Notes: generated by a model from the letters alone, not told the origin. A stretch of 64,000 nt of DNA from Bradyrhizobium sp. CB82 (GCF_029714405.1 NZ_CP121650.1:1116001-1180000); one strand, 5' to 3'; shown: positions 28,220 to 38,035, numbered from the stretch's first letter. Numbers and translations: made by a program.

Positions 28220-29651
28220 GCAGCTCGGCACAGGGTGCGCGGTTGCGCTCATCGCTCTTATCTTCGCGCTGCTGCCGCAGCGCGCCTCGGCCGCAGCCTC
28301 GCTCGACGGCGCGGCGATGGGCTGGCCCTACGCGCTGCCGTTTGCCGGGCTGTTGCTGTCGATCGCGCTCGGACCATTGTCGTTCCCGAAATTCTGGCAT
28401 CACCATTACGGCAAGATCGCCGCCGCCTGGTCGGTGCTCGCGCTCATCTCGCTGGTCTGGCTCGCGGGCGGCATGGCGACGCTGGCGGCGTTCGTCCACG
28501 CCATGCTCGCCGAATATCTCGGCTTCATCGTGTTGCTGTTCTCGCTCTATGTCGTGGCCGGCGGCATCCTCATCAGCGGCGACATCAAGGGAACGCCGGG
28601 GGCCAACACCGGCATCCTCGCGCTGGGCACGCTGATGGCGAGCGTCGTCGGCACCACGGGCGCTGCGATGATCCTGATTCGTCCGCTGATCCGCGCCAAT
28701 CGGCAGCGGCGCTACAACACCCATGTCGTCATCTTCTTCATCATCCTGGTCGCTAATGTCGGCGGCGCGCTGAGCCCGCTCGGCGATCCCCCACTGTTCG
28801 TCGGCTTCCTGCACGGCGTCGACTTCTTCTGGACCATGCGGAACATCTGGCTCCAGACCGCGATCGTTGCGGGCTTGTTGCTCGCGATATTTGTCGTCGT
28901 CGATGTCTGGCGCTTCCGCAACGAGCCGTTGCCGGCCGGCACATTACCCGGGGAGCCGCTTCGGATCCGCGGCCTCATCAACCTCTTGCTGATCGCTGCC
29001 ATCGTCGCGAGCCTGCTCGTGTCGGCGATGTGGAAGCCGGGCATCGCATTCGACATTCTCGGAACCAGGCTGGAGCTGGAGAGCATCTTCCGCAATGTGG
29101 TGCTGCTCGCGATTGCCGCTCTCTCGGTGTGGCTGACGCCGGACGAGCACCGGCAGGCCAATGGCTTCACCTGGGAGCCGATCCGCGAAGTGGCAAAGCT
29201 CTTTGCCGGCATCTTCGTCGCCATCATTCCGGTCATTGCCATGCTCGATGCCGGCCATCACGGCGCGTTCGCCTGGCTGCTGTCGGCGGTGACGGCGCCG
29301 GATGGGAGCCCGCGCGAAGTGGCCTATTTCTGGTTCACCGGGCTGATGTCGGCGTTCCTCGACAATGCGCCGACCTACCTGTTGTTTTTCGAGCTCGCAG
29401 GCGGCGATCCGCCGGTGCTGATGAACGAGCTCTCCGGCACGCTCGCTTCGATCTCCATGGGAGCAGTCTATATGGGGGCGCTCACCTATATCGGCAACGC
29501 GCCGAACTTCATGGTGAACAGCATTGCGAGCGAGAGCGGCATCGAGATGCCCAGCTTCTTCGGCTACCTCCTGCGCGCGGGCGCGGTGCTGATCCCGCTG
29601 TTCCTGCTGCTCACCATCCTGCCGGTAGCGCCGATCCTGCACGGGCATTGA
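28209..29651 (+). CDS. Sodium:proton antiporter, NhaD/citrate-transport-like
   Basis: 480 residues, about 12 membrane helices, of the ion transporter superfamily (putative citrate transporter-2/NhaD-like). Conserved parts are the GTTGAAMILIRPLI segment in the middle, ANVGGALSPLGDPPLF in a re-entrant loop, and FLDNAPTYLLFFE near the end. In family members these are the ion-binding motifs. Start TTG 28209 is used because it gives a signal-like first segment and no ATG or GTG occurs before residue 37. Overlap with the hydrolase suggests one operon. It probably exports Na+ (or carries organic anion) in exchange for H+. Confidence 0.85.
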   Translation: MRPRQLGTGCAVALIALIFALLPQRASAAASLDGAAMGWPYALPFAGLLLSIALGPLSFPKFWHHHYGKIAAAWSVLALISLVWLAGGMATLAAFVHAMLAEYLGFIVLLFSLYVVAGGILISGDIKGTPGANTGILALGTLMASVVGTTGAAMILIRPLIRANRQRRYNTHVVIFFIILVANVGGALSPLGDPPLFVGFLHGVDFFWTMRNIWLQTAIVAGLLLAIFVVVDVWRFRNEPLPAGTLPGEPLRIRGLINLLLIAAIVASLLVSAMWKPGIAFDILGTRLELESIFRNVVLLAIAALSVWLTPDEHRQANGFTWEPIREVAKLFAGIFVAIIPVIAMLDAGHHGAFAWLLSAVTAPDGSPREVAYFWFTGLMSAFLDNAPTYLLFFELAGGDPPVLMNELSGTLASISMGAVYMGALTYIGNAPNFMVNSIASESGIEMPSFFGYLLRAGAVLIPLFLLLTILPVAPILHGH

Positions 29652-29680
29652 ATCTGCCCGCCGATTTGGTACTGCTCGTC

Positions 29681-29775
29681 CAAAGCGCGATGAATTTCAC
29701 CGCGCTTTGGGGTTTTCGTTTGAGCATGATCTCGGCGCAGGAAACCTCGGCACACTTTTCCGGATCACGCTCTGA
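29681..29775 (-). repeat. Dispersed repeat A, copy 2 (reverse)
   Basis: The reverse-orientation copy ends CTTTTCCGGATCACGC just before the chaA start. Its far end carries a small hairpin AAAGCGCG...CGCGCTTT. It pairs with the forward copy right after chaA (30892). Confidence 0.85.
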
Positions 29776-29792
29776 GCAAATGGAATCCGTGG

Positions 29793-30890
29793 ATGAGCGC
29801 CCATAGCCCGATGCCCCGGTCGGCCTGGATCTTTCCCGCGCTGGCCGTGCTGTTGTTCGTCGCCGTCACTGCGACGGACTACACCTTCACGCTGTCGCTC
29901 GGCGGCCTCGCCTTTGCGCTTCTCCTCCTCGTGATCCTGTTCGGAACGGTGTTCGCGGCTGTTCATCATGCCGAGGTGATCGCGGAACGTGTCGGCGAAC
30001 CCTACGGAACGCTGGTGCTGACACTCGCGGTCACGATCATCGAGGTGGCGCTGATCACCACGATCATGCTGGGCGAGAAGCCGGCGCCGGAATTGGCGCG
30101 CGACACCGTGTTCGCGGTGGTCATGATCGTCTGCAACGGGCTGGTCGGCGTCTGCGTCTTCATCGGCGGCCTGCGCTACCGCGAGCAGGGCTTTCAGGTC
30201 TCCGGCGCCAACGTCTATCTCAGCGTGCTGTTCGCGCTCGCGACCATCACGCTGATCATGCCGAACTACACGGTCACCACGCCGGGACCGTTCTACTCGT
30301 CGATCCAGCTCGGCTTCGTCGACGTTGTTACGCTCGCGCTCTACGGCGTGTTCCTCTACACCCAGACAGTCCTGCACCGGGATTACTTCATCAACGAGGC
30401 CGCGGAAGGCGAGGGTGGGAAGGCCCATCTGTCGGGCGGGCTGTTCCTGCTCAGCGTCGCGCTGCTCCTGATCTCGCTGTTGGCCGTGGTGCTGCTGGCG
30501 AAGAAATTTTCGCTGGTGGTCGACGCGGTCGCAGCCAGGATCGGTGCGCCGCCGGCGTTCGCGGGTCTCTTGGTCGCGCTGCTGATCCTGCTGCCCGAGG
30601 GCGTCTCGGCGATTGCGGCGGCGCGCAAGAACGATCTCCAGAAGAGCATCAATCTTGCGCTGGGTTCCTCGCTCGCGACCATCGGGCTGACGATCCCGGC
30701 GGTCGGGGTCGCCACCTACGCGCTCGACAAGAAACTCGAGCTCGGCCTCAGCCCCCAGGACAGCGTCCTGCTGCTCCTGACCTTCTTCCTGAGCATGCTG
30801 ACCTTCGGCACCGGCAGGACCAACGTCCTGTTCGGGCTGGTCCATATGGTGGTATTTGCCGTCTACGTGTTCATGGTGTTCGTGCCGTAG
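29793..30890 (+). CDS. chaA: Calcium/sodium:proton antiporter ChaA
   Basis: 365 residues and about eleven membrane helices, close in length to E. coli ChaA (366). Diagnostic motifs are HAEVIAERVGEPYGTLVLTLAVTI and the following EV in the first alpha repeat, ALLILLPEGVSA in the second, and FGTGRTNVLFG near the end. These line up with the same places in E. coli ChaA. It would extrude Ca2+, Na+ or K+ against H+ at high pH. It stands alone, bracketed on both sides by inverted copies of repeat A (29681-29775 and 30892-31016). Confidence 0.93.
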   Translation: MSAHSPMPRSAWIFPALAVLLFVAVTATDYTFTLSLGGLAFALLLLVILFGTVFAAVHHAEVIAERVGEPYGTLVLTLAVTIIEVALITTIMLGEKPAPELARDTVFAVVMIVCNGLVGVCVFIGGLRYREQGFQVSGANVYLSVLFALATITLIMPNYTVTTPGPFYSSIQLGFVDVVTLALYGVFLYTQTVLHRDYFINEAAEGEGGKAHLSGGLFLLSVALLLISLLAVVLLAKKFSLVVDAVAARIGAPPAFAGLLVALLILLPEGVSAIAAARKNDLQKSINLALGSSLATIGLTIPAVGVATYALDKKLELGLSPQDSVLLLLTFFLSMLTFGTGRTNVLFGLVHMVVFAVYVFMVFVP

Positions 30891-30891
30891 G

Positions 30892-31016
30892 GCATGATCC
30901 GGAAAAGTGTGAAGCGGTTTTCACTCGCGACAAACGCGGAGCGTTTGCGCGGAGATCATGCGCAAACAACAACCTGAGGCGCGATGTCGAATCCATCCTG
31001 ACCCTCATCGTGCTTC
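30892..31016 (+). repeat. Dispersed repeat A, copy 3 (forward)
   Basis: This copy begins GCATGATCCGGAAAAGTG 2 nt after the chaA stop and runs to TCATCGTGCTTC, close to the cupin start. It contains the internal palindrome CGACAAACGCGGAGCG / GTTTGCGCGG. Confidence 0.85.
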
Positions 31017-31032
31017 AATCGGGAGAATGGGA

Positions 31033-31317
31033 ATGTTGTCCGCCAAATCCGACGTTCAGGTCGACACCGACGAGGTTAGGGTCACCGAGTGGCGGCTGCC
31101 GGCGGGCGGCGCCACCGGCCATCACATTCACGGGATGGACTATGTGATCGTTCCCGTCACAGCCGGCCAGATGACCATCGTGGCGCCCAATGGGGAACGC
31201 TCCACGGCGCAGCTTTCGGCAGGCAAGTCCTACTTCCGCAAGGCCGGCGTCGCGCACGACGTGCTTAACGAAACTGCAACGGAGATCGTGTTCCTTGAGA
31301 TCGAGTTGAAACCGTAA
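31033..31317 (+). CDS. Small cupin-domain protein
   Basis: A 94-residue single cupin barrel. The first cupin motif is present as GGATGHHIHGMDYVIVPV (metal-binding His-x-His), and the second as YFRKAGVAHDVLNE with one His. Metal-dependent binding or isomerisation is possible, but small cupins are too diverse to name a substrate. ATG 31033 is chosen because GGGAG at 31021-31025 is 7 nt upstream; ATG 31027 is too close. The longer open frame upstream is repeat A. Confidence 0.85.
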   Translation: MLSAKSDVQVDTDEVRVTEWRLPAGGATGHHIHGMDYVIVPVTAGQMTIVAPNGERSTAQLSAGKSYFRKAGVAHDVLNETATEIVFLEIELKP

Positions 31318-31410
31318 AGCGGTTGTGCCAATTGCCACCGATCCGTCGCAGTTGACCCCCTTACTATTGCCTCAAAGTTCCCGCATCAGATCGTGTGGGG
31401 AGTGGCCGGA

Positions 31411-32301
31411 ATGCTGAAATACCTGACTAAAATCTCCATGGATATCTTCCCCTCGGTGCTCGCGACGATCATCGGGGCGTACATCGTTAATCACTACATC
31501 AACGCCCGGCCGGCCCCCGACACTCCCGCTGCCGCGGTCGCCCCTGCCCAGACCAAGAAGGATGCCAAGCCTGCCGACGTCGCGAATCTTCCCGCGCCCG
31601 GAGTGAAGGCCAAGGGCATGTCCGAGAAGAACTTGACGGACAAGCCGGCGGCCGAGAAGCCGGCGGACAACAAGGCTGCCGACCAGCCGGCCGAGGCCAA
31701 GCCCGCCGAGACTGCACCCGCCGAGACCGCCGCCGCTCCCGCCACGCCGCGCGGCCGGCCGGCGGCTTCCCGCGACGGCAAGGCCATGGCCAAGGCGACG
31801 TCTGCCCCGGTCGTCACCGCGCCGGCTGCCGAGGCCACGCAGGCACCGGCGTCGAACGCCGCGACACCTGACGCCAACGATCTTGCCCGCGCGGCGATCG
31901 AACGGCTGCGCAAGTCGCCCGAGGCCGGCTCGCAGGAGACGGCCCGTGCGCCCGAGGCCCCGCGCGTTCATGAAGCTCCGCGCCTCGTCACGGCGGCCCC
32001 GTCTTCCGTGCAGCCGCTGCCACCGCCGATCTCGGTGTCGACGCCGGGCCCGGAGGCCTACGGCTCCCCGATGACCTCGAATCCGCCCTACACCGCGTCC
32101 GTCGGCGCCGGTGACGATGCGAATCGATTGACGCCGCCCGCCGATATCCCGGTCCCGGTTGTGGTCGCGCCGCCGCTCGATCTGCGGGCCAATGCCGCCG
32201 GTCCCATGCCGCGGCCAAAGACCAACGTCGCCGACGAGATGCTGTCGGGCATGAAGTCGATGTTCCACGCGGTTCTGCCGAAGAGCGCCACCCCGGACTG
32301 A
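31411..32301 (+). CDS. Membrane-anchored Ala/Pro/Lys-rich protein
   Basis: 296 residues. A short N-terminal hydrophobic segment (about residues 9-26) is followed by a long low-complexity Ala/Pro/Glu/Lys region (AEKPADNKAADQPAEAKP type) and a Ser/Pro-rich C-terminal part. I recognise no domain. It probably sits in the inner membrane with an extended, disordered periplasmic tail spanning toward the cell wall. ATG 31411 with GGGGAG (31397-31402) upstream is preferred over GTG 31393. Only the reading frame, base use and start support it as a gene. Confidence 0.75.
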   Translation: MLKYLTKISMDIFPSVLATIIGAYIVNHYINARPAPDTPAAAVAPAQTKKDAKPADVANLPAPGVKAKGMSEKNLTDKPAAEKPADNKAADQPAEAKPAETAPAETAAAPATPRGRPAASRDGKAMAKATSAPVVTAPAAEATQAPASNAATPDANDLARAAIERLRKSPEAGSQETARAPEAPRVHEAPRLVTAAPSSVQPLPPPISVSTPGPEAYGSPMTSNPPYTASVGAGDDANRLTPPADIPVPVVVAPPLDLRANAAGPMPRPKTNVADEMLSGMKSMFHAVLPKSATPD

Positions 32302-32365
32302 CCTGGCGCGGCTCGCGCCTTCGCGATTCGTTCCTAGCGCGGAATGGCTTTGGGTTGAATCGACT

Positions 32366-32508
32366 GGGCCGCGGGCTCGTTCAACCTCTCCCGCTTGCGG
32401 GGGAGGTCGGCGCGAAGTGCCGGGTGGGGGTTCTCTCCACACGGGGAGTATCTCGATCGCGGAAGCACCCCCACCCCAGCGCTCCCCCGCAAGCGGGAGA
32501 GGGAGCGC
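32366..32508. repeat. Bipartite repeat D, copy 1
   Basis: About 140 bp. One arm reads CCTCTCCCGCTTGCGGGGGA and the other, inverted, CTCCCCCGCAAGCGGGAGAGG, around a GGGTGGGGG...CCCCCACCC inner pair. Nearly the same arrangement with the same flank (GGGCCGCGGGCTCG) is at 61916-62062. It lies between two convergent genes. Confidence 0.88.
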
Positions 32509-32547
32509 ACGTCCTCCGAGGCAACAAGGCCTGATCTCATCCCGTTC

Positions 32548-33201
32548 TCAGCCGCCGATGCGGGCGAGACCGCTGCGAGCGGCATCGTCGCGTGGACGTA
32601 GCGCGACCGCCCTTGTGTAGGACGCCGCCGCCTTGACCTTGTCGCCGAGGCGCTCATAGGCGAGCCCCCGCGTGGTCCAGACTTGTGCATTATGCGGATC
32701 GGCCTCGGAGGCTTCGTCGAGGTCGGTTGCGGCTTCCTTGACCTTGCCGACGGCGAGATAGCTGATGGCGCGGCCGAGCAACGGCTCCGGCTTCTGCGGA
32801 TTGAGCCCGCTCGCCGCGCTGAAATCCGCGATCGCGAACTCGTGCTCGTTGTTGCCCTGATAGATCAGGGCGCGGCCATAGAGCGCCTGCGCATTGTAGG
32901 GATCGAGCGCGACCGCGCGGTTGAACTCTTCGAGCGCCGCCGCCGCTTCTCCCGATTTCGCGAGCGCCTGACCCTTGGCCGTATGGCTCTGTGCCTCAGT
33001 GACATTGCCGGCGCTGACCGCGCTCTCGGCGGGCGCGGCAGCAGCCTTGGGCGGGTCCTGCGGCTTCTCCTTCTCCGGCATCAGCGATCCCAGGTCGAAC
33101 GAGCAGCCGGACAGTGCGATCGCGATCAGCGCGAGCGTGACGGAGCGCCGCCAGGGTCGGCACGACTGTGCCGGGCTGTGCTCGGGGAAAGGGGAGGCCA
33201 T
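32548..33201 (-). CDS. TPR-repeat lipoprotein
   Basis: 217 residues. The N-terminal signal with lipobox LSGC places it as a lipoprotein, cleaved before the Cys at about residue 33. After a Pro/Lys-rich spacer come four or so TPR repeats (AKSGEAAAALEEFNRAVALDP, YQGNNEHEFAIADFSAA and so on) at about 75-200. It is probably in the outer membrane or periplasm with a scaffold role; the partner is unknown. Its 5' end is next to the rpsU terminator. Confidence 0.88.
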   Translation of the reverse strand: MASPFPEHSPAQSCRPWRRSVTLALIAIALSGCSFDLGSLMPEKEKPQDPPKAAAAPAESAVSAGNVTEAQSHTAKGQALAKSGEAAAALEEFNRAVALDPYNAQALYGRALIYQGNNEHEFAIADFSAASGLNPQKPEPLLGRAISYLAVGKVKEAATDLDEASEADPHNAQVWTTRGLAYERLGDKVKAAASYTRAVALRPRDDAARSGLARIGG

Positions 33202-33261
33202 CTACGGGTTCGCTCGCGCTGGTGCCGCATCGGTAGTGCCCCGTCCCAGAAAGGCACCGCT

Positions 33262-33294
33262 CACAAAACAACAACGCGGGCCCGAGGCCCGCGT
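33262..33294 (-). terminator. Rho-independent terminator of rpsU
   Basis: A 9-bp GC stem (33274-33282 with 33286-33294), loop CGA, followed on the minus strand by TTGTTGTTTTGT. It lies 34 nt after the rpsU stop. Confidence 0.9.
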
Positions 33295-33327
33295 CATCGA
33301 AAACTCAGTCTTGCAAGACCAGCAATA

Positions 33328-33630
33328 TCAGCGCGGTCCGCGCGGACCTGCACCGGGGCCGCCACGGCCGCCGGCGCCACGCTCGCCACCGGGGCCAGCG
33401 CCGAACACCGGCTTCGGCTTCATCGGCAGCAAGCCTTCACGCTGCAGCTTCTTGCGCGCCAGCTTGCGCGCGCGGCGCACGGCTTCGGCCTTTTCGCGGG
33501 CCTTCTTCTCGGATGGCTTTTCGTAGTGACCGCGGAGCTTCATCTCGCGGAAAATCCCCTCGCGCTGCATCTTCTTCTTCAGCGCCTTGAGGGCTTGATC
33601 GACATTGTTATCGCGAACGAGAACCTGCAC
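33328..33630 (-). CDS. rpsU: 30S ribosomal protein S21
   Basis: 100 residues. The S21 core [20 protein letters not shown], then [29 protein letters not shown], matches the family. A Gly/Pro/Arg-rich tail of about 25 residues follows, longer than the usual 70-residue S21. Such tails are typical in Bradyrhizobium and relatives. It joins the small subunit near the anti-Shine-Dalgarno region and helps initiation. It is monocistronic with a good terminator. Confidence 0.96.
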   Translation of the reverse strand: MQVLVRDNNVDQALKALKKKMQREGIFREMKLRGHYEKPSEKKAREKAEAVRRARKLARKKLQREGLLPMKPKPVFGAGPGGERGAGGRGGPGAGPRGPR

Positions 33631-33894
33631 GCGGCATCCTCTTCAGTGGATCGGATTTGAATTCTGGCAAGTCAAAGGGGATGGCAGAAAAGCGCAAGCC
33701 CTTAACCTTGAGCGCGCGGATGTATCAGACAAAACCTGAGATGTCCACCTGCCAAGCGGCCTCTCGGGCCAAGATAAGCCATTAAATGGGGCAAAAATGC
33801 CCCCGTGCGGCCCTGATTTGGGTGGTTTGGCGCCAATGGCGGGGCCGCTCCCGGAACTTTGATCCGGAAGTCTAGGAAATCAGGGGAGACGCGC

Positions 33895-34617
33895 ATGGAT
33901 ATGAAGAAATATGCCGCCGAGGCCATCGGCACCTTCTGGCTCACCTTCGCGGGGTGCGGGAGCGCGGTGATCGCAGCCGGCTTTCCGCAGGTCGGGATCG
34001 GCCTGGTCGGTGTGTCCCTGACGTTCGGCCTGAGCGTGGTGACCATGGCCTACGCCATCGGCCACATCTCGGGCTGCCATCTCAATCCGGCCGTCACGGC
34101 CGGTCTTGCGGCGGGCGGCCGGTTCCCGACGGGACAGATCCTGCCCTATATCGTCGCGCAGGTCGTCGGCGCGATCGTCGCGGCCGCGCTGCTCTATGTG
34201 ATCGCCAGCGGCGCCCCGGGCTTCGACATCACCAAGGGCTTTGCGTCGAACGGCTATGGCGCGCATTCGCCCGGCCAGTACGGCATGGTGGTGTGCTTCA
34301 TCACCGAGGTGGTGATGACCATGATGTTCCTGTTCGTCATCATGGGCGCCACGCACGGAAGGGCGCCTGCGGGCTTCGCGCCGCTCGCGATCGGGCTTGC
34401 GCTGGTGATGATTCATCTCGTCAGCATCCCCGTCACCAACACGTCGGTGAACCCGGCGCGCAGCACCGGGCCCGCGTTGTTCGTCGGCGGCTGGGCGCTT
34501 GCGCAACTCTGGCTGTTCTGGTTTGCGCCGCTGATCGGCGGCGCGCTCGGCGGCGTAATCTATCGCTGGCTGAGCGAAGAGCCGTCAGGTGTCGTCGCCG
34601 GTGTGAAGACCGCGTGA
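33895..34617 (+). CDS. aqpZ: Aquaporin Z
   Basis: A 240-residue water channel with six membrane helices. Both NPA half-helices are present: [10 protein letters not shown] and [13 protein letters not shown]. The filter His is in [13 protein letters not shown] and the Arg in NPARS, the same as AqpZ and unlike glycerol facilitators (GlpF). ATG 33895 with GGGGAG (33883-33888) is preferred over the upstream in-frame codon at 33859. It is convergent with purK. Confidence 0.95.
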   Translation: MDMKKYAAEAIGTFWLTFAGCGSAVIAAGFPQVGIGLVGVSLTFGLSVVTMAYAIGHISGCHLNPAVTAGLAAGGRFPTGQILPYIVAQVVGAIVAAALLYVIASGAPGFDITKGFASNGYGAHSPGQYGMVVCFITEVVMTMMFLFVIMGATHGRAPAGFAPLAIGLALVMIHLVSIPVTNTSVNPARSTGPALFVGGWALAQLWLFWFAPLIGGALGGVIYRWLSEEPSGVVAGVKTA

Positions 34618-34651
34618 TCACAGTGGGGGATCGCGAAGCGCCGCGGTCCCT

Positions 34652-35758
34652 TCACTTGTCGCGGGCCTGAAGCACTTCGGTGACATGGCCCATCTTGCGG
34701 CCCGGCCGCGGCGTGCCCTTGCCGTAGATGTGGACGGTCGCGCCCGGAACGGTCAGCCAGTCCTGGTAGCGGTTGATCTCATCGCCAATCAGGTTCGTCA
34801 TGGTGACGACCTCGCCGTGCCGCACGGGCTTGCCGAGCGGCCAGCCGGCTATGGCGCGGATATGCTGTTCGAACTGCGAGACGGACGCGCCGTCGAGCGT
34901 CCAGTGCCCGGAATTGTGCACGCGCGGCGCAATCTCGTTCACCAGCACCTTCGGTCCCGTGCCGTTGGCGAGCACGAACATCTCGACCGCCAGCACGCCG
35001 ACATAGTCGAGTGCGTCGGCGATCTTCCCGGCGACGTCGCGCGCCTCTTCGGCAAGCGCGTCCGGAATCGCGGCCGGCGCGCGCGAGACCTTGAGGATGT
35101 GATCGCGGTGCTCGTTCTCGGTGACGTCGAAGCATTCGACCTGGCCTTCGGCCGAGCGCGCGGCGATCACGGAAATCTCGCGCTCGAACGGCACGAAGGC
35201 TTCGAGGATCGCCGACTTGGTACCGAGGCTGGTCCACGCTCTCGCGACGTCGTCATCCTCGCGGATGATCACCTGCCCCTTGCCGTCATAGCCGAAGCGG
35301 CGCGTCTTCAGCACGGCAGGCAGGCCGATCCTGGCGATCGCGTCACGCAAGGAGGTAACGGAGGTGACGTCGGCATAGGCCGCCGTGCCGATTCCGAGCC
35401 GGGTGGCGAAGTCCTTCTCGGCGAGCCGGTCCTGGGTGGTTTCGAGGATCTTGCGGTTGGGCAGCACGGGGCGGCGTGCGTCCAGCACCAGCGCGGCCGC
35501 GGCCGGCACGTTCTCGAACTCGTAGGTGATGACATCGACGTCATTCGCGAACAGCTCGAGCGCCTCGACGTCGGCATATTCCGCACAGGTCGCGTTCAGC
35601 ACGACGTCGAAGGCCGGTGAGTCCGGATCGGGCGAGAACACCTGGCAGCGCAGGCCGAGCCGCGCCGCGGCCATCGCAAGCATCCGTCCCAATTGTCCGC
35701 CGCCGAGGATTCCGATCGTGTCGCCGGGCTTCAGCTTCACCCGTTTGCTGCCAGTCAC
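34652..35758 (-). CDS. purK: N5-carboxyaminoimidazole ribonucleotide synthetase
   Basis: A 368-residue ATP-grasp enzyme that makes N5-CAIR from AIR, bicarbonate and ATP in purine synthesis. The N-terminus [20 protein letters not shown] is the nucleotide-fold signature of PurK. The ATP-grasp centre [14 protein letters not shown] and metal-binding [14 protein letters not shown] are intact. The start overlaps the purE stop by 4 nt, so the two are coupled in the order purE-purK. Length is normal. Confidence 0.97.
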   Translation of the reverse strand: MTGSKRVKLKPGDTIGILGGGQLGRMLAMAAARLGLRCQVFSPDPDSPAFDVVLNATCAEYADVEALELFANDVDVITYEFENVPAAAALVLDARRPVLPNRKILETTQDRLAEKDFATRLGIGTAAYADVTSVTSLRDAIARIGLPAVLKTRRFGYDGKGQVIIREDDDVARAWTSLGTKSAILEAFVPFEREISVIAARSAEGQVECFDVTENEHRDHILKVSRAPAAIPDALAEEARDVAGKIADALDYVGVLAVEMFVLANGTGPKVLVNEIAPRVHNSGHWTLDGASVSQFEQHIRAIAGWPLGKPVRHGEVVTMTNLIGDEINRYQDWLTVPGATVHIYGKGTPRPGRKMGHVTEVLQARDK

Positions 35759-36243
35759 GCCTTGTCCTCCGGGCGCTCGGCCACGGCATCAGTCTGTGCC
35801 TTGCGCCAGGCCACGAGGCGATCGGACAGCGCCGGATCGGACAGGGCCAGCACGGCCGCGGCCAGCAGCGCCGCGTTGATCGCGCCCGCCTTGCCGATGG
35901 CGAGCGTCCCGACCGGGATGCCGGCAGGCATCTGGACGATCGAGTGGAGCGAATCGACCCCCCTCAGCGCCTTGGATTCGACGGGGACGCCGAACACCGG
36001 CAGTTCCGTCAGCGCCGCCGTCATGCCGGGCAGGTGCGCGGCGCCGCCGGCGCCGGCGATGATGACCTTGAAGCCTTCGGCCTTGGCGCCCTTGGCAAAG
36101 GTGAACAGCCGTTCCGGAGTGCGGTGGGCCGAGACGATGCGGCTTTCGCAGGCGACACCGAGCGCTGTGAGCGTATCGGCGGCATGCCGCATGGTGTCCC
36201 AATCCGACTGGCTTCCCATGATGATGGCGATCGGCGCGGTCAT
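35755..36243 (-). CDS. purE: N5-carboxyaminoimidazole ribonucleotide mutase
   Basis: 162 residues. This enzyme converts N5-CAIR to CAIR, the step after PurK. The signature [14 protein letters not shown] with the active-site Ser/Asp, SAHRTPERL (active-site His) and [11 protein letters not shown] are all present. ATG 36243 gives the usual short N-terminus ([11 protein letters not shown]); the longer open frame upstream is rejected. It is the first gene of the purEK operon and divergent from the diguanylate cyclase at 36332, with only 88 bp between the starts. Confidence 0.97.
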   Translation of the reverse strand: MTAPIAIIMGSQSDWDTMRHAADTLTALGVACESRIVSAHRTPERLFTFAKGAKAEGFKVIIAGAGGAAHLPGMTAALTELPVFGVPVESKALRGVDSLHSIVQMPAGIPVGTLAIGKAGAINAALLAAAVLALSDPALSDRLVAWRKAQTDAVAERPEDKA

Positions 36244-36331
36244 GACGTCAATTGTGCTCGGGAATACAGAAACAGAGGCCAGATTAACGGTTCCGGCCGG
36301 CGGCTCGCAAGGCGGTGGCAAGGAGAAGGGA

Positions 36332-37117
36332 ATGCACTATCCTGTCTTGGTGAATCCCCGCAAGCCTTCATTGAGCAGGATGCCCATGAAGAAACCAAAA
36401 AGGGCGATCGCTGCGAAGGCAAAAAAGGGCCGGAAAAGCAGCGGGAGCCGATCCAAACCCGCGGCCAGGCGCGCAAGGCGGCCAGTCAAGCAGTCCGCTG
36501 CGACCGCCGCCGAGGACGAGACCAAGAACCAAGCCGACGCGATCATCCGCGGTCTGCGCACCAAGCTCGCCCAGGCGCAGCGACGCATCGACGAGCTCGA
36601 GGCTGCTGCCGATACCGACTTTCTGCTCGGCATCCCGAACCGGCGCGGCTTCGAGCGCGAGCTTCACCGTGCGATCGCCTATATGACGCGCTACGCCGCT
36701 CGCGGCGCGCTGATCGTGCTCGATGTCGACCGCTTGAAGCCCATCAACGACAGCTTCGGTCATGCCGCCGGTGATGAGATGCTCAAGGCGATAGCCGCCA
36801 CGCTGACGCGGCAGGTGCGCGCCTCAGACGTGGTCGGTCGCCTTGGCGGCGACGAGTTTGCGCTTTTGTTGTGGAACCTCAGCGAGACCGACGCCAGGGC
36901 CAAGGCGGCGGCTCTCGAGCAGGCGATCGACGACCTGTCCTTTGTCTTTCGCGGCCATCGCGTGAATGCGGGCGCCTCCGCCGGCGTCGCGCTGCTCGGA
37001 TCTCACGCCAAGGCAGGCCGCGCAATGGAGGAAGCCGACGCAGCCATGTACGTCCGCAAGGCCCAGCGGCGGCACGAGCCGCGGATCAGGCTGATCAGCA
37101 GCGAGGCCGGAGCATGA
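36332..37117 (+). CDS. Diguanylate cyclase (GGDEF domain)
   Basis: 261 residues. A very basic Lys/Arg/Ala-rich N-terminal region (about 15-65) and a coiled-coil stretch (about 65-95) are followed by a GGDEF domain (about 96-250). The active-site GGDEF is intact at 172-176. An inhibitory I-site RxxD (RASD) sits at 163-166, five residues before it, so product inhibition by c-di-GMP is expected. ATG 36332 is chosen because AAGGAGAAGGG precedes it; later ATGs at 36380 and 36386 lack such a site. No membrane segment or sensor domain; the basic tail may bind nucleic acid or phospholipid (inference). Confidence 0.93.
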   Translation: MHYPVLVNPRKPSLSRMPMKKPKRAIAAKAKKGRKSSGSRSKPAARRARRPVKQSAATAAEDETKNQADAIIRGLRTKLAQAQRRIDELEAAADTDFLLGIPNRRGFERELHRAIAYMTRYAARGALIVLDVDRLKPINDSFGHAAGDEMLKAIAATLTRQVRASDVVGRLGGDEFALLLWNLSETDARAKAAALEQAIDDLSFVFRGHRVNAGASAGVALLGSHAKAGRAMEEADAAMYVRKAQRRHEPRIRLISSEAGA

Positions 37118-37231
37118 GGCTGGAGCATGATGTGTCTTGGTTGAACCGGTACGAGCCGAGGGCTGGATTCACTTCTCCCCGCCTTGTGGACGTGAACCCA
37201 GCCCAGCGATCGCAACTTACTTTCATACGTT

Positions 37232-37483
37232 TTACAGCGCGCTGAGGTCTTCCGGCACGTTGCCGAACCTGCGCAGCAGCTTGGCGTCGCCGAACTCGCC
37301 GGTCATGGGGTCGCCGCTGCGGCTGAACGCGATCGCGCCGATATGGCCGGCCCCGTGCGCCAGGATCTCGGCGCGCCGCAGCGCGGCGGCTGAGGTCTGG
37401 CATTCCTCCGCCGCGCCGGCGACCGGCGATCCGTCTTCGTCGATGAGGAAAGGCAGTGCAACGTAATAGGTGACATCGGACAT
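37232..37483 (-). CDS. Conserved small protein, function unknown (83 aa)
   Basis: An 83-residue soluble acidic protein. The first half contains VALPFLIDEDG and a conserved-looking Cys; the second half has GHIGAIAFSRSGDPMTGEFGDA. It starts 24 nt after the stop of the small gene at 37508-37723 on the same strand, with a CGGAG upstream, so the two are probably one operon. I recognise only a Bradyrhizobium-type unnamed family. Confidence 0.72.
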   Translation of the reverse strand: MSDVTYYVALPFLIDEDGSPVAGAAEECQTSAAALRRAEILAHGAGHIGAIAFSRSGDPMTGEFGDAKLLRRFGNVPEDLSAL

Positions 37484-37507
37484 GGTCGGCTCCGAGTGCT
37501 CGTTGGC

Positions 37508-37723
37508 TCACGCGGCGCTGGATGCGCTCCGCAGCTTGTTGCGCGACGTCTCGGGAATGCAGCCGGCCGAAATTGCCGCCTGCAATTCCTCGAGCTCCGC
37601 TTCCAGATATTCGTTGGCCATGATCAGCGCCTTGATGGTGCTGCGCAGATTGCCGTCACACATCGCGATCGCCTGATCGCAGGCTTGTTCGTAATGGCTG
37701 TTGTCGAAGACGGCTGCGGACAT
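37508..37723 (-). CDS. Small helical protein, function unknown (71 aa)
   Basis: A 71-residue protein with an N-terminal helix (HYEQACDQAIAMCDGNLRSTIKALIMANEYLEAELEELQ), likely amphipathic or coiled-coil, and a short C-terminal tail. ATG 37723 is preferred because GGGGGAA precedes it; the in-frame region upstream is intergenic. It is first in a two-gene set with the 37232-37483 gene. Confidence 0.7.
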   Translation of the reverse strand: MSAAVFDNSHYEQACDQAIAMCDGNLRSTIKALIMANEYLEAELEELQAAISAGCIPETSRNKLRSASSAA

Positions 37724-37828
37724 GGCATTTCCCCCGAAAGCGGTTGATGATCGAATGTTCTTCTTTTGTTCTTTTTGAGTCAAGAGGAATCCGATGCGCG
37801 GAAAACGCGTCGGGCATGCCGGCTGCAA

Positions 37829-38035
37829 TCAGGCGATGATGTCGGGCGTGATCTGGTCTTCGATGAAAGCGATACGGTCCCGCAACAGCAGCTTGCGCTT
37901 CTTCAGGCGCTGTAGCCGCAACAGGTCGGGCGCGGGCGATTGATGCAGTGCATCGATCGCCGCATCGAGATCTCGGTGTTCCTGCTGCAACCGGGCGAGC
38001 TCGGCTTCGAGTTCGCGCTCGTTTTCATTGGTCAT
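37829..38035 (-). CDS. DUF465 (YdcH-like) protein, copy 1
   Basis: A 68-residue helical hairpin protein. The family pattern is an N-terminal acidic coil (ELEAELARLQQEHRDLD), a loop, then the basic helix LQRLKKRKLLLRDRI and a final I. DUF465 proteins are common in alphaproteobacteria and their role is unknown. A second copy is on the opposite strand at 38366-38551. Confidence 0.88.
   Translation of the reverse strand: MTNENERELEAELARLQQEHRDLDAAIDALHQSPAPDLLRLQRLKKRKLLLRDRIAFIEDQITPDIIA

Noticed and set aside
36240..36321. Longer purE N-terminus starting at 36321
   Set aside because: PurE normally begins a few residues before the IMGS motif; ATG 36243 fits and the extension has no similarity.
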